Below, one piece after another: positions 44,244 through 52,957 of a stretch of 64,000 nucleotides of DNA (positions are counted from its first letter, which is position 1; every line of letters starts with the position of its first letter). Below the pieces are notes generated by a model. The model ran no database searches. It saw only the letters and a program-made list of their open reading frames with translations, and was not told the DNA's origin. The translations under genes and the position numbers were made by a program. Origin of the DNA: Parvularcula sp039822105 (GTDB lineage Bacteria; Pseudomonadota; Alphaproteobacteria; Caulobacterales; Parvularculaceae); NCBI GenBank assembly GCA_039822105.1, contig JBCBMW010000003.1, positions 201,448-265,447 on the forward strand, written 5' to 3'.

Positions 44244-46166
44244 ATGTTGCTGCAACGGTTGTCTTTTTTGATGGCGCTACCAGTCCTTGCGCTGTCCGCG
44301 TGTAGCGGTGGCGGCGGCAGCAGCGGCGGTTCACCAGAAAGTACCGCACCGACGCCTCCCGGGCTCTCTGTCTTTTCAACCATCACGCTCCAGGAGTCGC
44401 AGGGCCTTTCAACAGGCGTGAACACCAGCGCGAGCGACGGCGGCGAGCTGACCGTGTCGCTGAGCGGCCCTGATGCTGCGCTTTTCAGCGTTGCCAATGG
44501 CCTTCTCACCGCGAACCAGAACTTCGACTTCGAGGCTCCTGCCGACGCCGATGGCGACAATGTCTACGAAATCACCATCACGGTCACAGAGGCCGGGACA
44601 GGGCTGAGCACCAGCCAAGATGTCACCATCACCATTCGTGATGAAACCGGGGACGGTATCACCAAACTTGAGGGTACCGTGCCCGGCGATCTGTGGGGTA
44701 CTTCTGTTCAATGGTTTGAGGGGATCACCACTGACGATAAGGAATATCTTGGCCTCGGGCTCGACACTGTGGGCAGCAAACAGACCGTGACAGCGGGCGC
44801 CCTGGTCCGGACAGATCGGCTGTTTGCGGATGATACCAACCGGCGCGTCGACCTGAACAACCTCTCTCGCAATGACGGCATCACGTTCATCGACAGCTCG
44901 GCTTCGGCGCCACTGGTCCGTTCGTTTTCCGCGCGTTCAGGCCTGGTGCTCCTTACACGGCCTGAAGAGGATCTTCCCAACGATGGCCTTGTCGATGATC
45001 TGATCGCCTTCACCTACTCAGATCCCGACTCCGCGTCGGGTGCGGTGAATGCAGCAATTGATGCCAATGCCTTCCCGGTTCAAACTGGGCTCGCCGATTT
45101 CAATCGGCCTCGCGACAACGTCACTTATCTCAGCACCAAAGACTCAGATAACGCGGACCCAAGTGCTGCTTTGCTCGGCGCCAACTTGGTCGATGATCTC
45201 GGTGTGGAAGATGTCGTGGTGAAGACGCCCGACGGGTACCGATTTTTTGACGGTCGCCTTGCGTTGTCGGACACCGCCACAGGCTTTCTCGACCAGGCGG
45301 ACGACCCCTCGCGGAGCAAACTTCTACGCGTGAGCGGCGAGAGTCAGCTGATCACCATTTTCAGTGTCTTGGGCAACAGCACAGCCGATGTTGTTCTCCT
45401 CAATGAAGGCGGTCCACTGCAAATTATTGATGTCGATGCGATTTTTGCCGAGGCGGCCGCCGAGATCACTGTCAGCGATCTGCCGAGCAGTGCGGTTCGC
45501 GAGGTGATCAGCCCCGACTTCACAGGAAGCGTGCCGGTCTCGTTGTCAGCAGGCGATCTCACCGCCGAGAGCACGCAAGACATCGCCTTCGTGCTTGACT
45601 ATCCCGGCGACCCGACCCGCGAACGATCAGCATTCGTACTCTTTGGCACCAGCTTTCAGCTGGACGCTCTAAGCCCTCCAGGCAACCCCACAGGATCGTT
45701 CGATGACCTCGGCGTTGTGGAGATACTTCTTGGCGACTTTAGCGGACCAGTCAGTGTCGACATCATTTGGAGCCTGACGAATGACCCCAGCGGCGAGTTG
45801 GTGATCGGCACCCCTGGCCGCGCCTACGTCGTAGAAGGACCCGCTATTGCCGCGCAGAGCGGTTCGGTGAGCATCGGCGACTTCTCAAACAACAGATACT
45901 TTGAGATCGTGCGCGATCAGGGCACTGGCGCCGCTGCCACTGCGTACCCGCTGGGAGCTGATTCATTTGCCGTACCGTTCGATGGCGGCAACGCGACCGC
46001 CTTCGCGATTGGCGTACCGATCGATCAAAATGATGCCTCGGGCACGGAAACCACAGCAGACGCTTTTGGCGCGGTATACGTCCTTCCTCCACCAATCACC
46101 GAGAGCGCATTCACACTGACCAATCCAATCGACCTTGATGCCGTCGACGCGAGCCTAGCGCCTTAG
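44244..46166 (+). CDS. Large lipoprotein with cadherin-like domain and repeat-like C-terminal region
   Basis: The 640-residue product from ATG 44244 has a lipoprotein signal (VLALSAC lipobox) followed by a glycine/serine linker (SGGGGSSGGS). Residues around 45-135 look like a cadherin/Ig-type domain (SGPDAALFSVANGLLTANQNF, FEAPADADGDNVYEITITV). The rest is rich in D, G, S and T with short repeated motifs such as LGANLVDDLGVEDVVVKTPDG, LGDFSGPVSVDIIW and IGDFSNNRYFEIV, reminiscent of FG-GAP/integrin-type beta-propeller blades. It is likely surface- or periplasm-anchored and adhesive or structural. GGGGGTG precedes the start. Confidence 0.72.
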   Translation: MLLQRLSFLMALPVLALSACSGGGGSSGGSPESTAPTPPGLSVFSTITLQESQGLSTGVNTSASDGGELTVSLSGPDAALFSVANGLLTANQNFDFEAPADADGDNVYEITITVTEAGTGLSTSQDVTITIRDETGDGITKLEGTVPGDLWGTSVQWFEGITTDDKEYLGLGLDTVGSKQTVTAGALVRTDRLFADDTNRRVDLNNLSRNDGITFIDSSASAPLVRSFSARSGLVLLTRPEEDLPNDGLVDDLIAFTYSDPDSASGAVNAAIDANAFPVQTGLADFNRPRDNVTYLSTKDSDNADPSAALLGANLVDDLGVEDVVVKTPDGYRFFDGRLALSDTATGFLDQADDPSRSKLLRVSGESQLITIFSVLGNSTADVVLLNEGGPLQIIDVDAIFAEAAAEITVSDLPSSAVREVISPDFTGSVPVSLSAGDLTAESTQDIAFVLDYPGDPTRERSAFVLFGTSFQLDALSPPGNPTGSFDDLGVVEILLGDFSGPVSVDIIWSLTNDPSGELVIGTPGRAYVVEGPAIAAQSGSVSIGDFSNNRYFEIVRDQGTGAAATAYPLGADSFAVPFDGGNATAFAIGVPIDQNDASGTETTADAFGAVYVLPPPITESAFTLTNPIDLDAVDASLAP

Positions 46167-47280
46167 GCACAGCACTTGCGGCTTGGAACGCGGAGCATTC
46201 AGGTTGGTGCGGCCTGAGCGATCGACCTTGCAATCGTTGCTCGCCACCAGGAGGCGGATGCTCCAGAGCGATAGGCGAACCTCTCAGTGCCTTGTTGGAC
46301 CCGATTCACAAACGAAGACGTACCTGGGACACGCTCTGCGTTGTTGCCGCCGATATGCACCTCGGCGCCGCAGTGATCACCTCAACCCGGAGGCATCGAT
46401 CTTTCATGCGCCGCAGACTGTCGGTATGCATGGAAGAGAGCGAGGGTCTTTCTTGCCAGTTTGGGAGGGACATTTCTCCCCTCGTCACCGCTGCAAAGAG
46501 TTCCGCAGAGGTCGGTTCAGCCTTACGCATTGCTGCAGCGCAACAGCATTCCGAGGTTTCCCCCTGCGTATGCGACCCGCTCTTCCGTAAGGGGAAAACT
46601 GAATCTGTTCCGATCCAGGATGAAAGACATTCTTCGTTGATGGTGGTTGGCATAATGACGATCATGGTGTTCTCCATATCCAGGAAGCCAGACAACCGAT
46701 CGTTCAGCGGCCATGCCGAAATTCGCTACATGTTCAGTCAGTGCCGCGTTTTTTCGGGCCTGCTGCATGCCGCTATCCAGGCTTAAGACGGAGTGCGAGA
46801 AACACCACCGACTCCAATCATTGGTCTGAGGTCAGGTTTGACGAGAACGGTGCGAAGGTTTTTTGGCGATGAGCAAGACCACTCTTCGGACTCGGACTTG
46901 CCGGCGCGTGTTGTTGCGGTGTCAACGATCGACGCGACCGACGAACAGAGTCGGCAGCGCATGTTTGATGAGGTGGCTGAAGAACGCCGCGATCTTGGGG
47001 CGGAGATGGGGTTAGCCGACCTTTTGAAGGCGCCGACAAAAACCTTGCACCCCTCGGAGCGGGCGCGGCGCATCGGGATCATTGCTTCGCCAAGTTTGCA
47101 TACCTGCAAGGAAGTAGCCGCGGCGGCAGGTGCTTGAGGACCGGTTGCCGGTTGGCTCCCCCCTTGGGCCCAAGGTGTTGATCGCAACCGTCTGTGATGT
47201 GTCGATCCAAGCGGCAATATCTGCACACAGGCCTTTCACTTCAAAAAGGCCACCAAATTCGCGCGCTTCGATCCCCACCA
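46167..47280. other. 1.1-kb stretch without a secure gene, possibly decayed
   Basis: Several overlapping open frames exist but none has a good start and family support. On the plus strand 46793-47137 (114 codons) contains coding-like helix-rich sequence (MFDEVAEERRDLGAEMGLADLL). On the minus strand 47284-47130 reads EFGGLFEVKGLCADIAAWID, also protein-like. They cannot both be intact genes, and the region could hold the remains of one or two interrupted genes. I saw no transposase or terminal repeats. Confidence 0.4.
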
Positions 47281-48345
47281 TCAATTCACCTGCACTGCAG
47301 CGCTCCTCAAACGGATCTGTTGGGCCAAGGCGCGCGTCGAGAGGTCGCCAATCATGGGTCGTGGCCGGACCATTGATGGGGTGAAGACCACCGATGGCGC
47401 TTTGATAGACGGGAAGGTTGTCTCCATTTCCTGACAGCGAAGCCCGAGGCCTGTGAGCGTGCCAGGCTCACCCGCTTGATGCGTGCCATAGAGACCGATT
47501 GCCCGACCACCCTCACCGCACGCACTGGAGGATGAGCGCCCGGAGTCCACGCCGGCCACCGAATTGGTGACGCCAGCATCGCAAGAGATGGCCACCTGCC
47601 CGATTCCGCGTCGCGTTCGCTTGATGCTCATGCCTTGGATATGCGAGCCAGGATTGCAGCCTACCTCAAAGGGCTCACCCAAACCCATGCCGGTTTTCGC
47701 CAGAATGACCTCGTCGCTCATTTCGTCCCGCTTTAAGCGAGAATCGTCGCCGCCCCAGGTGCAACTGCTGATTTGAAAGGGCACGGAGAAACGTCGCTCG
47801 TTCGGTTGCGTCGTTGATGCGGAAAAGGGATGGCTCCAGCCTTTGTTGTGACTGACCTCATGCGCAATCACTGACGCGAGATATTCTGTACTCCTTGTAT
47901 CGATGGGTGTGTTGCGGAACACCATCGCTTCGTAAGGGATCCCAATATGGGCACAGGCCGTCCCCCCGCACGTGATCGCGTCTTCCTCTTCAGGATCAAT
48001 CGGGCGATCAAAACACTGGATCCGTGTGGGCAGGGGCTCTCTCAATCGACTGACGATATGCTCCGGGCTTGCGCCGCGGTCCCACGTAAGGGTGCGATTG
48101 GCCAAACAGGTCTCCAGTGCCCCGCCATTGTCGAGCAAAGGCACGAGGTACTCCATGGCGGCCTGGAGTTTCACCTGCCGCTCTGGCGTGCAGTCAACGA
48201 ACTCGATTTGTCCGTTGATTTGCTGCGTCAATTGCCCGACATCCGCTGCCGCACGAGCGGGAGCCCCGAGGACCACCATCACGCACAGCACCCCGCGGAC
48301 AACGATCCGTAAACGGTGTTGAGATCCAGTTGCCCCTTGATGCAT
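47281..48345 (-). CDS. Secreted metzincin-like zinc protease candidate
   Basis: The 354-residue protein has an N-terminal signal peptide (VLCVMVVLGAPARAAA) and, at residues 162-172, HEVSHNKGWSH, which fits the metzincin zinc motif H-E-x-x-H-x-x-G-x-x-H exactly. At least eight cysteines (CTPE, CLAN, QCFD, TCGGTAC and others) suggest disulfides and an extracytoplasmic place. The C-terminal third (AISCDAGVTNSVAGVDSG, GGRAIGLYGTHQ, LTGLGLRCQ) is glycine-rich and repeat-like, similar in feel to jacalin-type or other beta-prism domains. No family was identified. GGGGG lies about eight bases before the ATG at 48345. Confidence 0.72.
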   Translation of the reverse strand: MHQGATGSQHRLRIVVRGVLCVMVVLGAPARAAADVGQLTQQINGQIEFVDCTPERQVKLQAAMEYLVPLLDNGGALETCLANRTLTWDRGASPEHIVSRLREPLPTRIQCFDRPIDPEEEDAITCGGTACAHIGIPYEAMVFRNTPIDTRSTEYLASVIAHEVSHNKGWSHPFSASTTQPNERRFSVPFQISSCTWGGDDSRLKRDEMSDEVILAKTGMGLGEPFEVGCNPGSHIQGMSIKRTRRGIGQVAISCDAGVTNSVAGVDSGRSSSSACGEGGRAIGLYGTHQAGEPGTLTGLGLRCQEMETTFPSIKAPSVVFTPSMVRPRPMIGDLSTRALAQQIRLRSAAVQVN

Positions 48346-48940
48346 AGAGCACCCCCTACCCTAACAGGACACAGGGTTTATCAAGTACCGCCCCAAGGCA
48401 ACACGTCTCAACAGTTCGCCCCTACCACAGAGTTCCAGTGGTCTTCGTGCCTCCGACACTTTCCATCCGCATCATGAGTAATGAACGGTGCGAAAACGCC
48501 CCACCTCGTGCCGATCCGGTTGATCTGTGCACCCCGATAAGGGGCTTATCGCAACAGAGTACCTCTTTCGGCAGGCGCTGTTCACCGACATTCTGAGATA
48601 CCGCAGCGATCACGCACTCCATGAACGGTTGGGTTGGTGTTGGCCCTCCAAACGAGAGGAAAACGTTCCAATGTGGTGGCCAGAAGGGGACGAAAATGAG
48701 AACTGGGTTTTGGTCGTTCAGCGGGTACGTTGAGACGTAAAGGCGGAGACTCCTGAGAGACTGGATTTGGCCCTTTGGCGACATTCAGCAGATTGAAATG
48801 AACGTCTTACAACGGCCCAAAGCTGTCGCCTGGCTTATTGCAACGTCTCGCCCAAGTCGACCACTGACCATAGTCACCGTCGAACCGTAGCCAATGACGA
48901 ACTCATCCGCATCGAGTCTCACACGCGCTCGGCGTATCTG
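48346..48940. other. Intergenic region between two minus-strand genes
   Basis: No gene is supported. Open frames of up to 120 codons occur on both strands but lack ribosome binding sites and protein-like composition. The right half precedes nothing on the plus strand and follows the FAH-like gene on the minus strand; no terminator hairpin was seen. Confidence 0.4.
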
Positions 48941-50185
48941 CTAACGTCCGGCAGGCGTTGCTTCCAAGCTAAAGGTTTCTTGAGGCGGTTGCGCAGTGAT
49001 TGAGACGACTATGTCGCCAAGGCGAGTTGCCCGGTAAGTCACAGTGTCGCCGGGTTTTAAGAAGTGCCCAGACGAAATCTCGTTCTCTATGAAAACAGGC
49101 ACCGCTATATCCATCAGTGATTGATCGCTTAGAGGGCCACCGCGCAAAACGTATGCAAGAGCCATTTCGATGTAATCGTGCCGGGCTGGCGGGGTAAAAA
49201 TAACCCCTTCGGACGTCCCTGACATCAGGGTCATATCTTGTTCAATTCGGCCAGCTGGGGCGAGTTTGTAGAACTCGCCGTCATAATAGAAACGTGGTCG
49301 CTCCATGTCCGCGAGAACTTTCTCCGTGAGCGCTCGAAAATCGTGAATCATCTCTTCGCCGCGAGCGTCCTGCCGAGGCTGACCGTTTAAGTGGGTCATC
49401 ATCCGCGTTTCTGAAACGAACGAAGACCAGTCTCTTGGAACCACCAGAAACGGCCCGGTCGGAAAAAACCCGAGACCGCTTTTTGCATCACTGAAGCCGT
49501 AGCCGGAATCCAGATTGTCCGGATCTGCCAGTTTCAATAGCTCAATCCGATCTGTGAAATCGGCACATAGAAATATGCCCTTCACGGCCGCATCGAAGTC
49601 TTCAAGCGAAGATATTGGTCGGTCAAACCGCATGCAAAGTTCAACCTCATAATCGAGAAGTCCATTCTCTTTCGCGGCAACGCTTGTTCTTGCTGGAGTC
49701 GCAAGACCAAACTTTGGAAAAACAAACACAGAGCTACTGGACGCTTCTTCAGCATGTTCAGGAAAATTCGTTCCAATAGCTAAGTGCCTCGTTCCCATAG
49801 GGGCACTTGGCAAAAGCCGGTCGATGACAATTGTGGCCAAATCTTGGTTTGAGGCATAGGCTTCGGCCAGCGCGGCTTCACCCACGCTCGCCAAGGCAGT
49901 GAAAGGATCATCAGACAACGGAGCACCAAGATCGGTCAGTTTGATACCCTGCACCGTCTCTGAAGTCGCGCTCATGACCAAGAGCGTGACGGTCCGGTTG
50001 TCATCATCCTTGTATTGGGCCAGCGTGAGGGCCTCATCAAATTCTGCTAGCCTCTGCTCAAATGGAGCGTCTTCGAAGCTCGCTTCATTAAATTTTGGGT
50101 CTTGTGAAATGGTCCACGCCAAGAACGTGAGGCTCACAATAACGACGACAATAAGTCCAATAGATTTCATTACTACTCTGAACAT
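48941..50185 (-). CDS. Membrane-anchored fumarylacetoacetate hydrolase (FAH) family protein
   Basis: The 414-residue protein begins with one membrane helix (SIGLIVVVIVSLTFLAWTI) and then an FAH-family domain: AIGTNFPEHAEE, FPKFGLATPARTSV, LLDYEVELCMRFDRPI (the metal-binding acidic pattern) and LKPGDTVTYRATRLGDI near the end. FAH-family enzymes cleave carbon-carbon bonds in acyl-pyruvate-type products of aromatic breakdown or act as decarboxylases/hydratases. A membrane or periplasmic anchor is unusual for the family. Start ATG 50185 or 50170; neither has a good Shine-Dalgarno. It follows the IclR-GST pair after about 170 bases on the same strand. Confidence 0.78.
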   Translation of the reverse strand: MFRVVMKSIGLIVVVIVSLTFLAWTISQDPKFNEASFEDAPFEQRLAEFDEALTLAQYKDDDNRTVTLLVMSATSETVQGIKLTDLGAPLSDDPFTALASVGEAALAEAYASNQDLATIVIDRLLPSAPMGTRHLAIGTNFPEHAEEASSSSVFVFPKFGLATPARTSVAAKENGLLDYEVELCMRFDRPISSLEDFDAAVKGIFLCADFTDRIELLKLADPDNLDSGYGFSDAKSGLGFFPTGPFLVVPRDWSSFVSETRMMTHLNGQPRQDARGEEMIHDFRALTEKVLADMERPRFYYDGEFYKLAPAGRIEQDMTLMSGTSEGVIFTPPARHDYIEMALAYVLRGGPLSDQSLMDIAVPVFIENEISSGHFLKPGDTVTYRATRLGDIVVSITAQPPQETFSLEATPAGR

Positions 50186-50354
50186 TTATCTGTGCTCGCG
50201 CTTAGTCTGAAGACGAATGAGAATTGAGCTGATCGTCGCGTGATAGGCCATAGTAAAAGGCGCAAATGCGAGTGACCTGAATCTCTAAGTGGAGGCCCGA
50301 AGAACTCGAGCGCCGTGATACAAAGTAAGAATTGCGGCGGGAACTCTCCTCGGA

Positions 50355-51251
50355 TCATGCCGACACACGCCGCGCATTCGTGCCGAGCTCGGGCTCAATG
50401 GATCGAAAGACTGACTTAAGGTTTGTGTTCTGGATACGTCGAAGCGTGCGGTAAATCAGTCCAGCGACGTGCACGATCAATGGGCCCCTACCAAGCTCTC
50501 TGCGAAAGTTCGAGCGCGCTCGCATGCGCGTGAATAACCGTTCGAGGTTGGGGTGTACGGATAACGGATATCCGGCTTGAGTGACCCTATGGATGGTGAT
50601 GAACCATGCAATGTCGAGCACGGTAGGACGATCACCCAAAAGCCAGTCCTGGTCGAGAACGATCTCGTCTAGTTCTGAGAAAGCCTCGTAAAACGCGGCG
50701 ACAGCGTCTTTAGCTTCTTGTGCACTGACCCCCTGTTTCGCGAAAAGCTCCCACCATTCAATTTGCTTTGTGCGGTATGGATCGTCGGGACCATTTTGGG
50801 CGTAGGCTTGCAACTCAGCGTCGCTCTTTTTGGCAACGGCATGGGGTAACAAAAAACCCATTGTGATGGCACGAAGGCTATCGTGCAGATCATCCTCAAG
50901 CTGAAGAAGTTTATCGACGATCATTCGCGAGGTTGAATTGTCCGGCACCCAGTTGTGATTGGCATTGCCCAGTTTTTCATCGATGTATCGAAGGATGTCA
51001 TTGCTTTCGATATGCACATCACCATCGTGGACGAGTACAGGAACAACACCGCGCGAGTTGATGCCGAGATACCATTCAGTGGCGTTGGCTCCGCTCTTGA
51101 GGTCGATTTCGCGTGATCGATAATCAACCCCCTTTTCCTCCAGCAGTATACGGACTTTCTGTGAACAAGAGGAAAACGAGAAATTGAGCAGGTGAACACC
51201 CTTCCACTGAAGGACTTCTTTAGTCTTGATGCGGTTAGGTTCAAGTTGCAT
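50355..51251 (-). CDS. Glutathione S-transferase family protein
   Basis: The 298-residue protein has an N-terminal thioredoxin-like GST domain (LLNFSFSSCSQKVRILLEEKG, with a Ser/Cys active site, PVLVHDGDVHIESNDILRYI) and an all-helical C-terminal domain (FAKQGVSAQEAKDAVAAF, WLLGDRPTVLDIAWF). It is longer than usual because of a central helical insert and C-terminal extension. Related enzymes isomerise or conjugate aromatic ring-cleavage products, e.g. maleylpyruvate or maleylacetoacetate isomerases. GGAGG lies six bases upstream of the ATG. Its start is 12 bases after the IclR stop, so the two are co-transcribed. Confidence 0.85.
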   Translation of the reverse strand: MQLEPNRIKTKEVLQWKGVHLLNFSFSSCSQKVRILLEEKGVDYRSREIDLKSGANATEWYLGINSRGVVPVLVHDGDVHIESNDILRYIDEKLGNANHNWVPDNSTSRMIVDKLLQLEDDLHDSLRAITMGFLLPHAVAKKSDAELQAYAQNGPDDPYRTKQIEWWELFAKQGVSAQEAKDAVAAFYEAFSELDEIVLDQDWLLGDRPTVLDIAWFITIHRVTQAGYPLSVHPNLERLFTRMRARSNFRRELGRGPLIVHVAGLIYRTLRRIQNTNLKSVFRSIEPELGTNARRVSA

Positions 51252-51263
51252 GCCGCGCCTCCT

Positions 51264-52037
51264 CTATGCAACCATGGGCGCAGTTGCCAGCGTCAGCGTC
51301 GATCTTGAAAAATACGAGTTCGTATCAATGACGGTCTCAACAAGAGTGGACAAAGCAGCCGCGATTTCGTCTTTGCTGCCCTTAAACCTGGTTGTTGGGG
51401 CAGGAATCGAAACTGCAAAGATCTCGTCAGATGCGGTTTGGAATGCCACGCCTGCAGCAGATATTCCTGTTGTGTGTTCGTCGAGGTCATACGCGATGCC
51501 TGTTTCACGCACCTTTTGGAGTGCTGATAAAAAGCTCGAAAGATCGCCTTTGGCGTCTTCCCGAATGAACAGATCGGCAACGTCTTGCTCTGGGAGGAGC
51601 GCCATCACCGCCTTACCGTTCGCCGTTGTTGTGAGAGGAAATTGTTCGCCGGGAACCGAAACCGCAGAAAGACGATGCCGTCCGGGAACCTGATCTACAA
51701 AGATCATTCGGTCTTCGGCAAAAATTGCAAGATCGACGGTTTCTCCCGTTCTTGCAGAGAGGGCATCGAGCGCTGGCCGCATAATGCTCACAACATCAAC
51801 ACGGCCCGCAACTGCCAGCGCCTGAATCTCTGGGCCCAGCCGCAAGTCCCCGTCTCGTCCAGCGGTCGCGATGAATCCTTCGGCGATGAGCGCATTGACA
51901 ATGCGTTGTACGGTCGAACGCGGCAAACCTGTGTGGCTGGCAATCGCACCGAGACTTAAACCTGAATTGTCCTTCTTGAGTTGTCGTAGGATCTCGGCTG
52001 CTCGGTTGATCACTTGGATGCCGCTCCCGGATGTCAT
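51264..52037 (-). CDS. IclR-family transcriptional regulator
   Basis: The 257-residue protein (from ATG 52037; ATG 52073 is an alternative) has an N-terminal winged helix-turn-helix (SGIQVINRAAEILRQL, GLSLGAIASHTGLPRSTVQRIVNAL) and an IclR effector domain with GETVDLAIF, RHRLSAVSVPGE and TANGKAVMALL. IclR proteins commonly control aromatic or carboxylate catabolism and bind a pathway intermediate. It is divergent from the PhlG-like gene with about 100 bases between, which should contain the shared operator, and sits in front of a GST gene. Confidence 0.9.
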   Translation of the reverse strand: MTSGSGIQVINRAAEILRQLKKDNSGLSLGAIASHTGLPRSTVQRIVNALIAEGFIATAGRDGDLRLGPEIQALAVAGRVDVVSIMRPALDALSARTGETVDLAIFAEDRMIFVDQVPGRHRLSAVSVPGEQFPLTTTANGKAVMALLPEQDVADLFIREDAKGDLSSFLSALQKVRETGIAYDLDEHTTGISAAGVAFQTASDEIFAVSIPAPTTRFKGSKDEIAAALSTLVETVIDTNSYFSRSTLTLATAPMVA

Positions 52038-52135
52038 GGTGATTGGCTGCCCCTTGCTTGATTCAAGTACCATTATTCGGTACAGCTGGCCCATAAAGCA
52101 ATACACTGGGTTCGCACACTGAAAGGGGGAGTCGA

Positions 52136-52957
52136 TTGAGCAAGGACTGTTTGGGATACTCAGATGCCGAACGCGCCAATGGACCTTTTGCGGCCTATTA
52201 CGACCCCGACATCAAACCGGTCCAAGCGCATGTTGCTGAGGCGTTGCGAATTGGTGGGCAAGCACACGAACTGCTTCCACCGGTTTCGTCTGCGGCGCAG
52301 ATGACGGACCCTGGCTATGGTCCTGTGGAGACGGGCATTGCTCGTGGTCCGGATGGTAGCCTTCGGGTCTCTTGCCTGACTGAAATGCCGGGCGTCTCGC
52401 CGCACATGTGGGACTGGTGGTTCGGTTGGCACGGAAGCGAAGCAAGGCGATACAAACTCTGGCATCCCAAAGCGCACGTAAATGCCAAGTGGGCGGATGG
52501 CCGTGACGATGAATGCTATATCGGACGCACTTCGCTGATTACTGAGTATCTTGGTTCCGAAAAGAAAAGAGGCGCCATCAGTTTCGTCAGACCAGCGACC
52601 ATGGGGCTCAATGAATCGAAGCTCACCGCCCGAGGTGAAGTTGCCATTTGTGCTCGGATAGGAATTCCGGGTACGCCGTTAAAGGCAGGATGGCTTCTAC
52701 ATCACGTTCGCCCTGTAGCGGGTGGCTGTGAGATGCGGTCACGCATGTGGATGGGCGGAAGAAACATCGCATTCGGAAAAAGGCCCGGCCCATTCAGTAC
52801 TACACTTCGCCTGTTGCTGAGGCCCGCCGCGGGAACCATGCTCCCCAAAGGCGATGAATTGCTGGCGCACAATGCCCAAGAGATGGCTCACCTCGCCGCG
52901 TTTTTGCCGCGCTTGTATGCCGAGTTTGGCCCAGATGCGGAACAGGATGCGTCATGA
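52136..52957 (+). CDS. PhlG-like carbon-carbon hydrolase (DAPG hydrolase family)
   Basis: The 273-residue protein resembles 2,4-diacetylphloroglucinol hydrolase (PhlG) and phloretin hydrolase, zinc enzymes that cleave acyl groups from phenolic rings. MWDWWFGWHG, YKLWHPKAH and YIGRTSLITEYLG are typical, and candidate zinc ligands are His110/His114, Glu137, His245 and Glu249 (HNAQE), matching the known H-E-H-x3-E arrangement. The start is TTG 52136, with GGGGGAG just upstream. It opens a plus-strand operon and overlaps the FAD oxidase start by four bases. The natural substrate is not known; an acylated phloroglucinol-type phenol is likely. Confidence 0.82.
   Translation: MSKDCLGYSDAERANGPFAAYYDPDIKPVQAHVAEALRIGGQAHELLPPVSSAAQMTDPGYGPVETGIARGPDGSLRVSCLTEMPGVSPHMWDWWFGWHGSEARRYKLWHPKAHVNAKWADGRDDECYIGRTSLITEYLGSEKKRGAISFVRPATMGLNESKLTARGEVAICARIGIPGTPLKAGWLLHHVRPVAGGCEMRSRMWMGGRNIAFGKRPGPFSTTLRLLLRPAAGTMLPKGDELLAHNAQEMAHLAAFLPRLYAEFGPDAEQDAS

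Noticed and set aside
48422..48784. A 120-codon minus-strand frame before the FAH-like gene
   Set aside because: There is no ribosome binding site, composition is not protein-like, and no family pattern is visible.
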